A stretch of 38,499 nt of DNA from a virus: positions 1 through 38,499 of the IMG/VR virus record IMGVR_UViG_3300047553_000388. The stretch is one strand, 5' to 3'. The position numbers were made by a program, and so were the translations under genes. The notes under the pieces were generated by a model. It made no database searches, was not told the DNA's origin, and saw only the letters and a list, made by a program, of their open reading frames with translations. Shown piece by piece: positions 6,357 to 12,622 of this stretch; position 1 is the stretch's first letter; every line of letters starts with the position of its first letter.

Positions 6357-6601
6357 TGGGCTACGAGATCGTCAAGGACAAGCCGCTGCCCCCGCGAGCT
6401 AAGAGGGGTGGGCGGCGCTTGAAGTACCCCTTCGCTGCGATGGAAGTCGGCGATGCGTTCTGCGTACCCGTTGACGGGTGCGCAAAACGCCAAGCCAATC
6501 TCATCACTCGCGCCGCAGCGTACGCCAAGCAACACGGCCCCCATAAGAAGTTCTCCACGCGCCTGCTTGACGGCGATGTGTGGGTCTGGAGGATCGCATG
6601 A
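6356..6601 (+). CDS. Small phage protein (PIPPR-KYPFxxMxVGDxFxVP class)
   Basis: This 81-residue protein has the pattern LPPRAKRGGRRLKYPF, AAMEVGDAFCVP, then a helix and KKFSTRLLDGDVWVWRI. This order (basic Pro-rich lead, MEVGDSF box, helix, then an FSTR...WR strand) recurs in many short phage proteins of unknown function that are probably small nucleic-acid binders. ATG 6356 overlaps the upstream stop by one base; GTG 6353 is also possible. Confidence 0.65.
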   Translation: MGYEIVKDKPLPPRAKRGGRRLKYPFAAMEVGDAFCVPVDGCAKRQANLITRAAAYAKQHGPHKKFSTRLLDGDVWVWRIA

Positions 6602-7812
6602 GCGCCCACGCCCGGCTCAGCCCCAGCGGTGCACACCGCTGGATGGCCTGCCCCGGCAGCGTCGTGCTGGAGGCTGACTACCCGGACACGGGCAGCCTCT
6701 ACGCCGACGAGGGCACCGCCGCGCACACGCTGGCCTCGTGGTGCCTCGAGGACGGCATGGACGCCGACCAGTACCTCGGGGGCGAGATCGTCGTCGGCGA
6801 GCGCAAGTTCGTCGTCGACACCGCCATGGCCGATTTCGTGCAGGACTACGTCAAGCTGGTGCGGGAATACGCCGAGGGCGGCTCGCTGTTCGTCGAGCAG
6901 CGCGTGCCCATCGGCCACCTGACCGGCGAGGCCGACGCGGGCGGCACGTCCGACGCGGTGGTCCTGTGCCGCAACGAGATGGTCGTGATCGACCTGAAGT
7001 ACGGCATGGGGGTCAAGGTCTACGCGGAGGACAACCCGCAGCTCATGATGTACGCGCTGGGGGCCTACGAGCAGTTCGGCCTCGTGTGGGAGGGCGACAT
7101 GGTCACGATGGTGATCCACCAGCCGCGCCTCAACCACGTCGCCGAGTGGTCGATCCCGCTGCGCGTGCTGCTGGACTTTGCGGCGCAGGTGCGCGACGCG
7201 GCGGCCACCGTGGCCGAGGCTGTGTCGGTCGCCGACATCGGCGTCGACAGCTACCTCAACCCCGGCGAGAAGCAGTGCCGCTTCTGCAAGGCCAAGGCGT
7301 CGTGCCCGGCCCTGCGCGCCGAGGTGGCCGACGTTGTCCACAGCACCGCGACACTGGACGACTTCGCCGATCTGGTGCCGCAGGTGCCGGACAGCCAGAC
7401 GGGCGACAACTACCTGAGCGTCGCCATGTCCAAGGTCGATCTGGTCGAGCAGTGGTGCAAGGCCGTGCGCGCCGAGGTCGAGCGCCGCCTGCTGGCGGGC
7501 CAGACTGTCGAGGGCTACAAGCTCGTCGAGGGCAAGCGCGGCAACCGGAAGTGGGCCGACGCGGAAGCTGTGGAAAAGCTGCTCAAGTCGTTTCGCATGC
7601 GGCAGGACGAGATGTACGATCTCAGCCTCATCAGCCCCACCAAGGCCGAGAAGCTGTTCAAGGAAAACCCCAAGCGCTGGGCGAAGGTGCAGGAGCACGT
7701 CACGCAGAGCGAGGGCAAGCCGTCCGTGGCACCCGCCACTGACAGGCGGCCAGCAATGGCCGTCCCATCGGTCGCCGACGACTTCGGCGGCCTCTTTCAA
7801 ACTGACGACTGA
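6598..7812 (+). CDS. DUF2800 RecB/Cas4-like PD-(D/E)XK nuclease
   Basis: This 404-residue protein has the RecB/Cas4-type exonuclease plan. Visible motifs are DEGTAAH (37-43), GTSDAVV (116-122, metal-binding Asp119), IDLKYGMG (131-138, Asp132 and Lys134) and QLMMYALGAY (148-157), followed by a cysteine cluster C-x2-C-x5-C (Cys227, Cys230, Cys236) that probably closes an iron-sulphur site with an N-terminal Cys. DUF2800 proteins usually sit next to a DUF2815 ssDNA-binding protein, as here, and are taken to act in phage recombination or DNA-end processing. A four-base overlap links it to the upstream gene. Confidence 0.85.
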   Translation: MSAHARLSPSGAHRWMACPGSVVLEADYPDTGSLYADEGTAAHTLASWCLEDGMDADQYLGGEIVVGERKFVVDTAMADFVQDYVKLVREYAEGGSLFVEQRVPIGHLTGEADAGGTSDAVVLCRNEMVVIDLKYGMGVKVYAEDNPQLMMYALGAYEQFGLVWEGDMVTMVIHQPRLNHVAEWSIPLRVLLDFAAQVRDAAATVAEAVSVADIGVDSYLNPGEKQCRFCKAKASCPALRAEVADVVHSTATLDDFADLVPQVPDSQTGDNYLSVAMSKVDLVEQWCKAVRAEVERRLLAGQTVEGYKLVEGKRGNRKWADAEAVEKLLKSFRMRQDEMYDLSLISPTKAEKLFKENPKRWAKVQEHVTQSEGKPSVAPATDRRPAMAVPSVADDFGGLFQTDD

Positions 7813-7828
7813 TAAAGGATACCGTACA

Positions 7829-8413
7829 ATGGCTACCAAGATCATGCTCAAGGGCATCACGATGGCTTTCCCGGCGCTGGCCGAACCGCAGTCCTTTGGC
7901 GAGGGTGAACCCGCCTACGGGGCCAAGTTCCCCATCGTCCCGAACAGCGAGCACCAGAAGCTCATTGAGCAGGCCATCATGGCCGAAGCCAAGGAGGCGT
8001 GGAAGGACAAGGCCGACAGCGTGCTGGCCATGCTGATCGAAGACGGCAAGGTCGCCTTCACGAAGAAGGTCTACCGCTCGAAGAAGACCGGCGAGGCATA
8101 TCAGGGCTTCGAGGGCGCGCACTACCTGTCGACCCGCAATGCGAAGACCCAGCCGACGGTCTTCAACCAGTACGGCGAGCCGCTGTCGTCCAAGGGGGAC
8201 ATCGAGCGTCAGGCGTTCAGCGGCGCGGTCGTCAACGCCTCGGTCGAGGTGTGGGCGCAGGACAACAAGTGGGGGCGCCGCATCAACTGCACCCTGCGCG
8301 GCGTCATGCTGACCGGCGAGGGGCAGAACTTCGGCGGCAGCGCGGCCCCGGCCTCGGCTGACGAGTTCGCCGAACTGGCCAAGGCCAAGGCCGAAGCGGA
8401 CGACGTGCTGTGA
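7829..8413 (+). CDS. DUF2815 single-stranded DNA-binding protein
   Basis: This 194-residue protein begins MATKIMLKGITMAFPALAEP and contains the typical DUF2815 segments: AKFPIVPNSEHQKLIE, AHYLSTRNAKTQPTVFN, and SGAVVNASVEVWAQDNKWGRRINCTLRGV. The family has an OB-fold and serves as a phage SSB, coating unwound strands for the polymerase and recombination enzymes. The C-terminus is acidic (AKAEADDVL), as usual for SSB tails that recruit partners. It lies directly between the DUF2800 nuclease and the GapR homologue. Confidence 0.8.
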   Translation: MATKIMLKGITMAFPALAEPQSFGEGEPAYGAKFPIVPNSEHQKLIEQAIMAEAKEAWKDKADSVLAMLIEDGKVAFTKKVYRSKKTGEAYQGFEGAHYLSTRNAKTQPTVFNQYGEPLSSKGDIERQAFSGAVVNASVEVWAQDNKWGRRINCTLRGVMLTGEGQNFGGSAAPASADEFAELAKAKAEADDVL

Positions 8414-8415
8414 CG

Positions 8416-8670
8416 ATGGCGCGCGAGCCGGAGCACGGCACCAACGACCGCCTGCGGCTGCTCGTCGAGCGCGTGGAGCGCCTCGAGGAGGAGAAGAAGG
8501 GCATCGCCGAAGACATCAAGGATGTCTACGCGGAGGCCAAGGCGGTCGGCTTCGACGCCAAGATCATGCGGGAGGTCATCAAGTTCCGCAAGATGAAGCC
8601 GGACGACCTTCGGGAGCGCAATGCGCTGCTGAATATCTACGCCGCCGAGCTGGGTCTGGACTTGCTCTGA
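8416..8670 (+). CDS. gapR: GapR-family (DUF2312) DNA-binding protein
   Basis: This 84-residue protein matches GapR of Caulobacter and relatives: LRLLVERVERLEEEKKGI, AEDIKDVYAEAKAVGFDAK, then MREVIKFRKMK and a C-terminal helix. GapR is an alphaproteobacterial nucleoid protein that clamps overtwisted DNA ahead of polymerases and stimulates type II topoisomerases. A phage copy beside SSB and DNA polymerase may help replication through positively supercoiled DNA, or compete with the host protein; both are inference. ATG 8416 is chosen; GTG 8410 would add two residues. It is the last gene before a structured 165-bp gap. Confidence 0.85.
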   Translation: MAREPEHGTNDRLRLLVERVERLEEEKKGIAEDIKDVYAEAKAVGFDAKIMREVIKFRKMKPDDLRERNALLNIYAAELGLDLL

Positions 8671-8685
8671 CCCTGCCGCTATAGA
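8657..8685 (+). promoter_or_regulatory. Candidate promoter ahead of the DNA polymerase
   Basis: TGGACT (8657-8662), 17-bp spacer, TATAGA (8680-8685): four of six consensus bases in each box. It overlaps the end of the GapR gene. A transcript from it would begin at or just inside the hairpin at 8688-8741. It does not carry the TTGCAA/CATCAGCAAC signature of the other early promoters. Confidence 0.35.
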
Positions 8686-8687
8686 CT

Positions 8688-8747
8688 GGGCGCAGCGGCC
8701 CCGTAAGCCTTCTGGCTGTGGGTGCTAAGGCCGCTGCGCCCTTTCCT
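8688..8747 (+). terminator. Strong hairpin (terminator, attenuator or structured leader)
   Basis: GGGCGCAGCGGCC (8688-8700) pairs perfectly with GGCCGCTGCGCCC (8729-8741), a 13-bp GC-rich stem. The 28-nt loop contains a smaller stem (AGCC-TTCT-GGCT, 8706-8717). TTTCCTT follows. It may end the operon upstream of the polymerase or regulate the polymerase leader. The U tract is weak for a classic intrinsic terminator. The rest of the gap (8748-8835) shows no gene. Confidence 0.55.
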
Positions 8748-8835
8748 TCGGTGAGGGCTGTGACGGAACGTGGTTCACTCCTCGTTGCTGATAACCGGCA
8801 CAGCTCTCTCCCAAGGAAAGGGAATATCAGCCCCT

Positions 8836-10800
8836 ATGAGCACTCTCCACCTCGACCTCGAGACCTTCTCCGAGACGCCCATCAAGCACGGCGCGCACCG
8901 CTACGCCGAAGACGCCGAGGTCATGCTCGTCGCCTTCGCGTGGGACGACGAGCTGGTGGCCGTGTGGGACTTGACCACGGGCGAGAAGAACCTCGGCAAC
9001 GTCCAGATGCTGGTCGACAGCGCCGACCGCGTCGTGATCCACAACAGCGCCTTCGACCGCACCGTGCTGCGCCACAGGGGTGTGCATATTCCTGTGGATA
9101 AAGTTGAGGACACGATGGTCCTCGCCCTGCAGCACAGCCTGCCCGCGTCGCTGGGCACGCTCTGCGACGTGCTGGGCGTCCCGCAGGACAAGGCCAAGGA
9201 CAAGGACGGCAAGAAGCTCATCCAGCTCTTTACGAAGCCGCGCCCGAAGAATACAAAGATCAGGAGGGCAACGCGGGAGACGCACCCGGATGAGTGGCAA
9301 AGGTTCATCGAATACGCCCGCCTCGACGTGGACGCGATGCGAGCCATACGTGGACGGCTGCCGCGTTGGAACGATAGTCACTCTGAGCGCGAACTGTGGC
9401 TCCTCGACCAAGGAATTAATGACCGTGGTGTCGGAGTCGATATTGACCTCGCCCGATCCGCTCTCCGAGCTTTTGGACGAGCTTCGCGATCTCTGGCCGC
9501 TCGTGCAGGAGTTCTGACCGGCGGCGCGGTGGGCAGCGCGACGCAGCGCACGGCATTCCTGCAGCACCTGCGCGACGCCCACGGCCTCGACGCCGACGAC
9601 ATGACCGGCGCGACGGTGACGAAGCTGCTGCGCGAGGAATTGACGCCGGAGCTGCGCGAGCTGCTGGAGATCAGGCAGCAGGCCGCCGCGACGTCGCCCG
9701 CCAAGTACAAGGCCCTGATGGACGCCGCCTCGAGCGACGGGCGCCTGCGCGGGACGATCCAGTTCTGCGGCGCGGCGCGCACGGGGCGCGACGCGGGGCG
9801 CATCTTCCAGCCGCAGAACCTGCCGCGCACGCCCGACTGGTTTGACGGCGAGGTGCAGGAGGCGACCATCGCGGCCTTCAAGGCCGACGCCGAGGACGTC
9901 CTGTGGGAGAACGTCAGCGACCGCTGCGCGTGGGCCGTGCGCGGCTGTCTGGTGGCCGAGCCGGGCAGGAAGTTCGCCATCGCCGACCTGTCGAACATCG
10001 AGGGCCGCGTGCTGGCGTGGCTGGCGGGCGAGGACTGGAAGATCGAGGCCTTCAAGGCCTACGACCGGGGCGAGGGGCCCGACCTCTACAAGGTGACTGC
10101 CGGGCGCATCCTGAGCAAGGACGCGGCCGACGTCACGAAGGAGGAGCGCCAGACGCAGGGCAAGGTGCCCGAGCTCGCGGGCGGCTACGGCGGGGGCGTC
10201 GGGGCCTACCGGAAGATGGGCGGCAAGGTCTTCGACGCCATGGGCGACGAGCAGATCACCCAGATCGTGCAGGCGTGGCGCAAGGCGCACCCGGCGACGA
10301 CACGCCTGTGGTACAACGTCGAGGGCGCGGCGCGGTCGGCCATCCGCGCGCCGGGCGAGAGCTTCGACGTGCGCGGCCTCCTGCGCTTCGACACGGCCAT
10401 CGGCCCCGACGGCGTCGACTACGTCCGCTGCCGCCTACCCAGCGGCCGCTACCTGCTCTACCGCAAGATGCACATCAACGAGGACGGCCAGCTCCTCTAC
10501 GAGGGCATGAACCAGTACACGCGCAAGTGGGAGTGGCTGGAGACCTACTACGGCAAGCTGGTCGAGAACATCGTGCAGGCCGTGGCGCGCGACGTGTTCA
10601 TGACCGGCATGCGCCGCGCCGAGCTGTCTGGCTACGACGTGGTGCTGCGCGTCCACGACGAGCTGGTCTGCGAGGTGCCGGACCACGGCGACTACACGCA
10701 CACGCACCTCGCCGAGATGATGGGGACTAACCCCGCGTGGTCGCTGGGCTTGCCGCTGTCGGCGGCGGGTTTTGAGACCCGCAGATACAGAAAAGAATGA
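8836..10800 (+). CDS. Family A DNA polymerase with 3'-5' exonuclease domain
   Basis: This 654-residue replicative polymerase has an N-terminal proofreading domain with the DEDD residues in HLDLETF (Asp7, Glu9), VVIHNSAFD (Asp74) and IEYARLDVD (near 158-166). The polymerase domain has motif A AIADLSNIEGR (381-391, Asp384), motif B QGKVPELAGGYGGG (441-454, Lys443, Tyr451) and motif C RVHDELVCEVPD (605-616, Asp608). There is no 5'-3' exonuclease. By motif spacing, the position equivalent to E. coli Phe762 is Leu447. ATG 8836 gives the intact first motif; GTG 8770 would add 22 residues through the leader. A patch at about 9080-9500 has less GC-biased codons than its surroundings. Confidence 0.92.
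   Translation: MSTLHLDLETFSETPIKHGAHRYAEDAEVMLVAFAWDDELVAVWDLTTGEKNLGNVQMLVDSADRVVIHNSAFDRTVLRHRGVHIPVDKVEDTMVLALQHSLPASLGTLCDVLGVPQDKAKDKDGKKLIQLFTKPRPKNTKIRRATRETHPDEWQRFIEYARLDVDAMRAIRGRLPRWNDSHSERELWLLDQGINDRGVGVDIDLARSALRAFGRASRSLAARAGVLTGGAVGSATQRTAFLQHLRDAHGLDADDMTGATVTKLLREELTPELRELLEIRQQAAATSPAKYKALMDAASSDGRLRGTIQFCGAARTGRDAGRIFQPQNLPRTPDWFDGEVQEATIAAFKADAEDVLWENVSDRCAWAVRGCLVAEPGRKFAIADLSNIEGRVLAWLAGEDWKIEAFKAYDRGEGPDLYKVTAGRILSKDAADVTKEERQTQGKVPELAGGYGGGVGAYRKMGGKVFDAMGDEQITQIVQAWRKAHPATTRLWYNVEGAARSAIRAPGESFDVRGLLRFDTAIGPDGVDYVRCRLPSGRYLLYRKMHINEDGQLLYEGMNQYTRKWEWLETYYGKLVENIVQAVARDVFMTGMRRAELSGYDVVLRVHDELVCEVPDHGDYTHTHLAEMMGTNPAWSLGLPLSAAGFETRRYRKE
9093..9101 (-). other. Perfect DnaA-box sequence inside the polymerase gene
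   Basis: The minus strand reads TTATCCACA, the E. coli consensus DnaA box. It lies in a locally AT-richer part of the polymerase coding sequence. A single box does not make an origin, but the phage also encodes a DnaA domain IV-like protein at 1662. Confidence 0.35.
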
Positions 10801-10810
10801 GTAAAATCAT

Positions 10811-11107
10811 ATGTTTACTCAGCTCAACCCGCACCTGCCGCTCGACACGCCCAAGGGCGCGGGCTACGCTGTCGGCGTCATCGACTACGGGCTGGAGCAC
10901 AGCCTCCTGTGGGTGGTTGCCCTGAGCGCCAGCGGCGAGATATGGTGCGTGCCGAACCGCGAGGTTCGCATGCCCGCCAACTGGTCCGCAGGACGGAGGT
11001 TACATGACACCGGCATCGAAGCTGCAGGAGCGCCTGAAGAAGCTGGTGCAGGGGAGCGGCGGCCAATACCGCAAGATGCGCTGGGAGGGCCGCCGGGGCT
11101 GCCCTGA
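10811..11107 (+). CDS. Small phage protein with probable 3' extension
   Basis: This 98-residue protein begins MFTQLNPHLPLDTPKGAGYAVGVIDYG. The first 63 residues (to about WSAGRR) look like a compact conserved phage protein that usually ends near this point. The remaining 35 residues read on, out of frame, through the first 104 bp of the VRR-NUC gene, and their Pro/Arg/Gly-rich composition looks like an unselected shadow. The stop was probably lost or shifted. Proteins of this class often sit between polymerase and VRR-NUC genes, and I know no function. Confidence 0.6.
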   Translation: MFTQLNPHLPLDTPKGAGYAVGVIDYGLEHSLLWVVALSASGEIWCVPNREVRMPANWSAGRRLHDTGIEAAGAPEEAGAGERRPIPQDALGGPPGLP

Positions 11108-11303
11108 CTGCTTCATCTGGTGGGAGTGGCCGAGGGCCGCCTTCGTCGAGGTCAAGGCCGGGGACGACCGCTACAGCAAGCTGCAGGCCCGCGAGGTCGA
11201 GCGCATGCAGGCGGACGGCCTGCCGGTCTACACGGCGCGAACTGAGGCCGACGTCGACTGGATCGTCGAGCGTGTGAAAAAAGGTGTTGCAACGCCTGAT
11301 TGA
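11004..11303 (+). CDS. VRR-NUC domain nuclease
   Basis: This 99-residue protein matches stand-alone VRR-NUC endonucleases: WEGRRGCPDCFIWW (metal-binding Asp), AFVEVKAGDDRYSKLQ (the E-x-K core), then a helix with E-V-E-R-M and PVYTARTEADVDW. Members are homodimeric Holliday-junction or structure-specific nucleases of the PD-(D/E)XK fold. In phages they sit beside polymerases and SNF2 helicases, as here, and may resolve branched intermediates before packaging. GGAGG precedes the ATG. The start lies inside the previous reading frame. Confidence 0.85.
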   Translation: MTPASKLQERLKKLVQGSGGQYRKMRWEGRRGCPDCFIWWEWPRAAFVEVKAGDDRYSKLQAREVERMQADGLPVYTARTEADVDWIVERVKKGVATPD

Positions 11304-11330
11304 ATGTGGTACAAGGCGCTCATCAGCAAC
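11287..11330 (+). promoter_or_regulatory. Repeated early promoter-like unit, copy 3
   Basis: TTGCAA (11287-11292), 17-bp spacer, TACAAG (11310-11315), then CATCAGCAAC (11321-11330). It overlaps the last codons of the VRR-NUC gene and lies 18 bp upstream of the ATG at 11349. Confidence 0.65.
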
Positions 11331-11348
11331 GAAGAAGGAGTGTCCACC

Positions 11349-11525
11349 ATGTCCAAGACCTACACCGCCTACGCCGTCTACGAGAACGGCGACCGCGCAA
11401 TATACGAGGGGCTGACCAAGGCTGCCGCGCTGCGCCGCTACGCCCGGTTCCAGCGCGAAGCCGACAAGCACCTCGTTGGCTCGGCAGGCCCGATCAAGAG
11501 CTGGGGCTGGAGGCTCGAGGCGTGA
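11349..11525 (+). CDS. Small phage protein, unknown function
   Basis: This 58-residue protein (MSKTYTAYAVYENGDRAIYEG, then a basic helix and GWRLEA) begins behind AAGAAGGAG and is the first gene after promoter-like unit 3. It is probably a small alpha/beta fold with a basic helix RRYARFQREADKH. No family is recognised. Confidence 0.6.
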   Translation: MSKTYTAYAVYENGDRAIYEGLTKAAALRRYARFQREADKHLVGSAGPIKSWGWRLEA

Positions 11526-11527
11526 GC

Positions 11528-11677
11528 ATGTACCAAGCAGTGAGCCTTCCAGATGGTTCGCCGTTCCGCATTGCGGATACGCCGTGCGCCTCGCTTGCAG
11601 AGTGCGTCAAGCGCGCGCAGCAGACCTTCGGCGAGGGCAAATACACCATAGAGCGCATAAGGAGGGTCAAGGCGTGA
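11528..11677 (+). CDS. Very small phage protein, unknown function
   Basis: This 49-residue protein (MYQAVSLPDGSPFRIADTP, then a helix and YTIERIRRVKA) starts 2 bp after the upstream stop. GTG 11522 is an alternative in-frame start. Its strand-helix-strand layout resembles that of the preceding 58-residue protein; shared ancestry is possible but not shown. Confidence 0.5.
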   Translation: MYQAVSLPDGSPFRIADTPCASLAECVKRAQQTFGEGKYTIERIRRVKA

Positions 11678-11811
11678 GCAAGCTCGAAGCCGAGATGAAG
11701 TCCCTCGCCGCCCGCGTCCAGCAACTGGTCGCGGGCGGCATGAGCCGAGACCGCGCCATGATGCTCGCCGTCATGGAGGCGGGCGGCAAGATCACGATTG
11801 TGAAAGGTTGA
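11674..11811 (+). CDS. Very small helical phage protein
   Basis: This 45-residue protein (MSKLEAEMKSLAARVQQLVAG and so on) is read from GTG 11674 behind GGAGGG, overlapping the upstream stop by 4 bp. It would form two amphipathic helices and a short end strand. The good ribosome site and overlap support it despite its length. No function is known. Confidence 0.5.
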   Translation: MSKLEAEMKSLAARVQQLVAGGMSRDRAMMLAVMEAGGKITIVKG

Positions 11812-11814
11812 TTA

Positions 11815-11836
11815 GTCAGGGTGACCCAATTTTTTT
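11815..11836 (+). terminator. Weak candidate intrinsic terminator
   Basis: A short self-complementary stretch (GTCAGGGTGAC) is followed by seven T residues (11830-11836) just after the stop at 11811 and just before promoter-like unit 4. The stem is only about 4 bp, so this is tentative. Confidence 0.3.
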
Positions 11837-11846
11837 CATTCAGGGG

Positions 11847-11889
11847 TTGCAACGTCAGGTTGCGTGTGCCATAAGGGTGCATCAGCAAC
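11847..11889 (+). promoter_or_regulatory. Repeated early promoter-like unit, copy 4
   Basis: TTGCAA (11847-11852), 17-bp spacer, CATAAG (11870-11875), then CATCAGCAAC (11880-11889). It lies 13 bp upstream of the ATG at 11903. Confidence 0.65.
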
Positions 11890-11902
11890 GGAGTACCAAG
11901 TC

Positions 11903-12622
11903 ATGTCCCGCAATAGCTACGCCCACATCGAGAACGAAGCCCGCTATCAGGCTGCCATCGACCGCCGCATCAAGGCCAACCGCGCCAAGACTGGGCGCGC
12001 CAAGTGGTTCGCCGCGCACGAAGACGCGCAGACCATCTACGATTGGCTGTTCAGCGCTGGCGAGTTCGATAGCATTGTGGACCTTGACCCGCGCTGCTCC
12101 ATTTGGGAAGACAACGGCGAGATCGACCACTGCTTTGAGGTTGATGGCGAGGACTACCGCTGCAAGTGCAAGCGTCGCCACCACCCGCTGACGGCCTACA
12201 ATCGCGGCAACTTCTTTGACAAGCTGCGCACCGCCATCGACGAGTGGGGCGGCCTGACTGACGGCCAGCACGCCGCTGCCGCTCGCATTCTCGGCGAGGC
12301 TCGCGAGAAGCTGGCCGGTCGTGAAGTTGCCCGCGCAGCCCAGCTCGCCGCAGACGTGAACACCAACCACGTTGGCGCTGTCGGCGAGCGCCGCGACTTC
12401 GAGCTGACCGTCGAGCGCACCCACAGCTTCGACAGCCAGTTCGGCACCGTCTACATCACGATCTTCCGCGACGCCGACAACAACGTCGTTGTCTACAAGG
12501 GCAGCATTGCCTTCGAACGCGGCGAACAGGTGCGTGGCAAGGCCACCATTAAGGCCCACGATCTGCGCGATGGCGTGCCGCAGACTATTATTGCCCGCCC
12601 TAAGTTTGAGGTGGCGGAATGA
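11903..12622 (+). CDS. Phage protein with a C-terminal OB-like beta domain
   Basis: This 239-residue protein has a helical N-terminus (1-70), a His/Cys patch around residues 70-96 (DHCFEVDGEDYRCKCKRRHH), a middle helical region, and a C-terminal beta domain from about residue 155 (HVGAVGERRDFELTVERTHS, TVYITIFRDADNNVVVYKG, RGKATIKAHDLRDGVPQTII). That last segment matches a recurring OB-like domain in phage proteins, so nucleic-acid binding is a reasonable guess. It is the first gene after promoter-like unit 4 and overlaps the SNF2 helicase by 4 bp. Confidence 0.65.
   Translation: MSRNSYAHIENEARYQAAIDRRIKANRAKTGRAKWFAAHEDAQTIYDWLFSAGEFDSIVDLDPRCSIWEDNGEIDHCFEVDGEDYRCKCKRRHHPLTAYNRGNFFDKLRTAIDEWGGLTDGQHAAAARILGEAREKLAGREVARAAQLAADVNTNHVGAVGERRDFELTVERTHSFDSQFGTVYITIFRDADNNVVVYKGSIAFERGEQVRGKATIKAHDLRDGVPQTIIARPKFEVAE

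Noticed and set aside
8784-8792. Inverted copy of the CATCAGCAAC core (GTTGCTGAT)
   Set aside because: On the minus strand it lacks TTGCAA and a -10 at the spacing of the four real units, so it is not counted as a fifth promoter.
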